Origin: Diadema setosum
Taxonomy: Eukaryota > Echinodermata > Echinoidea > Diadematoida > Diadematidae
DNA: 64,000 bases
Assembly (NCBI RefSeq): GCF_964275005.1
Contig: NC_092685.1
Span: 32,416,866 to 32,480,865 of the forward strand
Direction: 5' to 3'
The position numbers were made by a program, and so were the translations under genes. A model generated the notes under the pieces. That model was not told the origin of the DNA. It saw only the letters and a program-made list of their open reading frames with translations, and ran no database searches. Below are positions 63,039 to 64,000 of the stretch, in pieces. The stretch's first letter is position 1. Every line of letters begins with the position of its first letter.

Positions 63039-63790
63039 TATAAGTACTTGTGGAAGCTCTATAAAAAGCATCAATGCTTTTTGTTTTGATTTGCTGTTTT
63101 AATGCAAGAAATTATAATGAAACAAAATATTTTGATTCTTTATATTTTCTAACGAATACTTCTTTAATGCGTCACCAGTCGGTTTCAGGAGTACAAAGTA
63201 ATTTCCTCATTTCAGTGTATCAATTTTACAGTGGCATTACGTGTAGTTTATTAAAGAAATTATCAAAGATTTTGCAGACCAGAGAGGAAGCCGCTACAAT
63301 GATAAGAAGGAAATTTTCTCTGGCATAAAGGCGTGATTCTCTAAATTCATTATAGTAGCATTTCACAAGAAAATCATGTGGACAGAGTAGCTTGGCTTTA
63401 TTTTGCTTACGTCATTGTAAGCACTCTGCAGAACTGCTTGGAGCTAGAAAACAGTGCAAAGCCTGTGTATTGAATAAGTGCGGACCGTGCAGTTTTAATT
63501 CGAACTAAATACGGATTTATAGGCATACATGCCGAGCTTGATATATACATTGTACCAGCTTTGAGTGTGTACATTGTACGTGTTTATATTTGCATCCACA
63601 GTCGTCATGGTTGTTGGAGTCGAATTAAAGAAAAAAAAATAAGAACAACAAATATTTCTGTTCAATAAAAGAATAGGCTACACTAGCTGCAGTTCGTGTC
63701 TTGCTCGGTACTAAAAAACAAAAACAAAAACGTAAAACGACATTCTTTTATCTGAGATCTATCTTAGTGTTGCATAATACAGCCTTCATC

Positions 63791-63961
63791 ATGCCGCTTT
63801 CCAGAACTAGAAAAAAGGTCATTCAGATTATCGAAGTCTTTGTGGTGTTCATAGTGTCCCTGGTTGCTAGAAGTTATGTGATAGGCACGTCGAAAACGCC
63901 TATCATAACGGCACAATCCTGTATGCCCCTCGATCCGAGCATTAAACTCACAGCCAAGTGA
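63791..63961 (+). CDS. Short open frame with one membrane segment, doubtful
   Basis: A 56-codon frame begins MPLSRTRKKVIQIIEVFV and continues hydrophobic to about residue 31, like a signal anchor with a basic N terminus. It ends in TGA just before a good donor-like CAG/GTAAGC at 63966. This could be an upstream frame in the first exon of a gene beyond the window, or chance. No homologue is recognised. Confidence 0.15.
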   Translation: MPLSRTRKKVIQIIEVFVVFIVSLVARSYVIGTSKTPIITAQSCMPLDPSIKLTAK

Positions 63962-64000
63962 CAGCAGGTAAGCGAGATAATAGCTGATTACGAAACATTT

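Larger units (their letters stand above)
58849..64000. other. Downstream intergenic region
   Basis: BHMT 3'UTR, then three clear MITEs (59651, 61194, 62741), an ATAACG-rich fragment near 60184-60362, an AAG run at 60668-60682, and poly-T/poly-G at 62161-62197. No conserved coding region is recognised apart from a doubtful short frame at the very end. Confidence 0.55.

Overview
This is animal nuclear DNA: AT-rich, with spliced genes whose exons are 40-390 bp and whose introns are mostly 0.3-2 kb, abundant microsatellites and many short non-autonomous DNA transposons. The protein sequences are clearly metazoan and rather close to vertebrate ones. A betaine-homocysteine methyltransferase, a ciliary-type EF-hand protein and the repeat style together suggest a marine invertebrate deuterostome, most likely an echinoderm. 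The species call is inference only.

The window holds four protein-coding genes. On the minus strand, SYVN1/HRD1 (12 coding exons, 10505 down to 84, 559 aa) encodes the ER-membrane E3 ubiquitin ligase of ER-associated degradation; a 5' non-coding exon probably lies near 12.1-12.4 kb. On the plus strand follow ACTR10/Arp11 (10 exons, 16522-29335, 423 aa), a dynactin pointed-end subunit; an EF-hand protein with axonemal-type repeats (20 exons plus a possible 12-nt microexon, 36070-48463, about 870 aa); and BHMT (8 exons, 53678-58848, 377 aa). I built each model by hand from splice sites, reading phase and similarity to remembered family sequences. All exon phases close without a frameshift, and every gene appears intact. 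The genes act in unrelated processes (ER quality control, dynein cargo transport, cilia, one-carbon metabolism) and nothing suggests a functional cluster.

Between and inside the genes lie many short DNA transposons. The most notable are five insertions that share TTAAAGG...CCTTTAA ends and fall into three sequence groups. There are also a TTA-flanked Harbinger-like MITE carrying a heptamer array, a nearly perfect 298-bp hairpin element, a palindromic element with repeated AAACAGTGTTT motifs, two copies of a CCAGTT-ended MITE, and two marine-type composite repeats in ACTR10 introns, one with a GTCC array and many AGGTCA half-sites.

Intergenic stretches (10.5-16.5, 29.3-36.1, 48.5-53.7 and 58.8-64.0 kb) contain UTRs, simple repeats and MITEs, with no further convincing gene. 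I found no tRNA, rRNA, CRISPR array or virus-derived element. The best single observation is that ACTR10 intron 4 has all the hallmarks of an AT-AC, U12-type (minor spliceosome) intron. I did not find a clearly novel multi-gene system.
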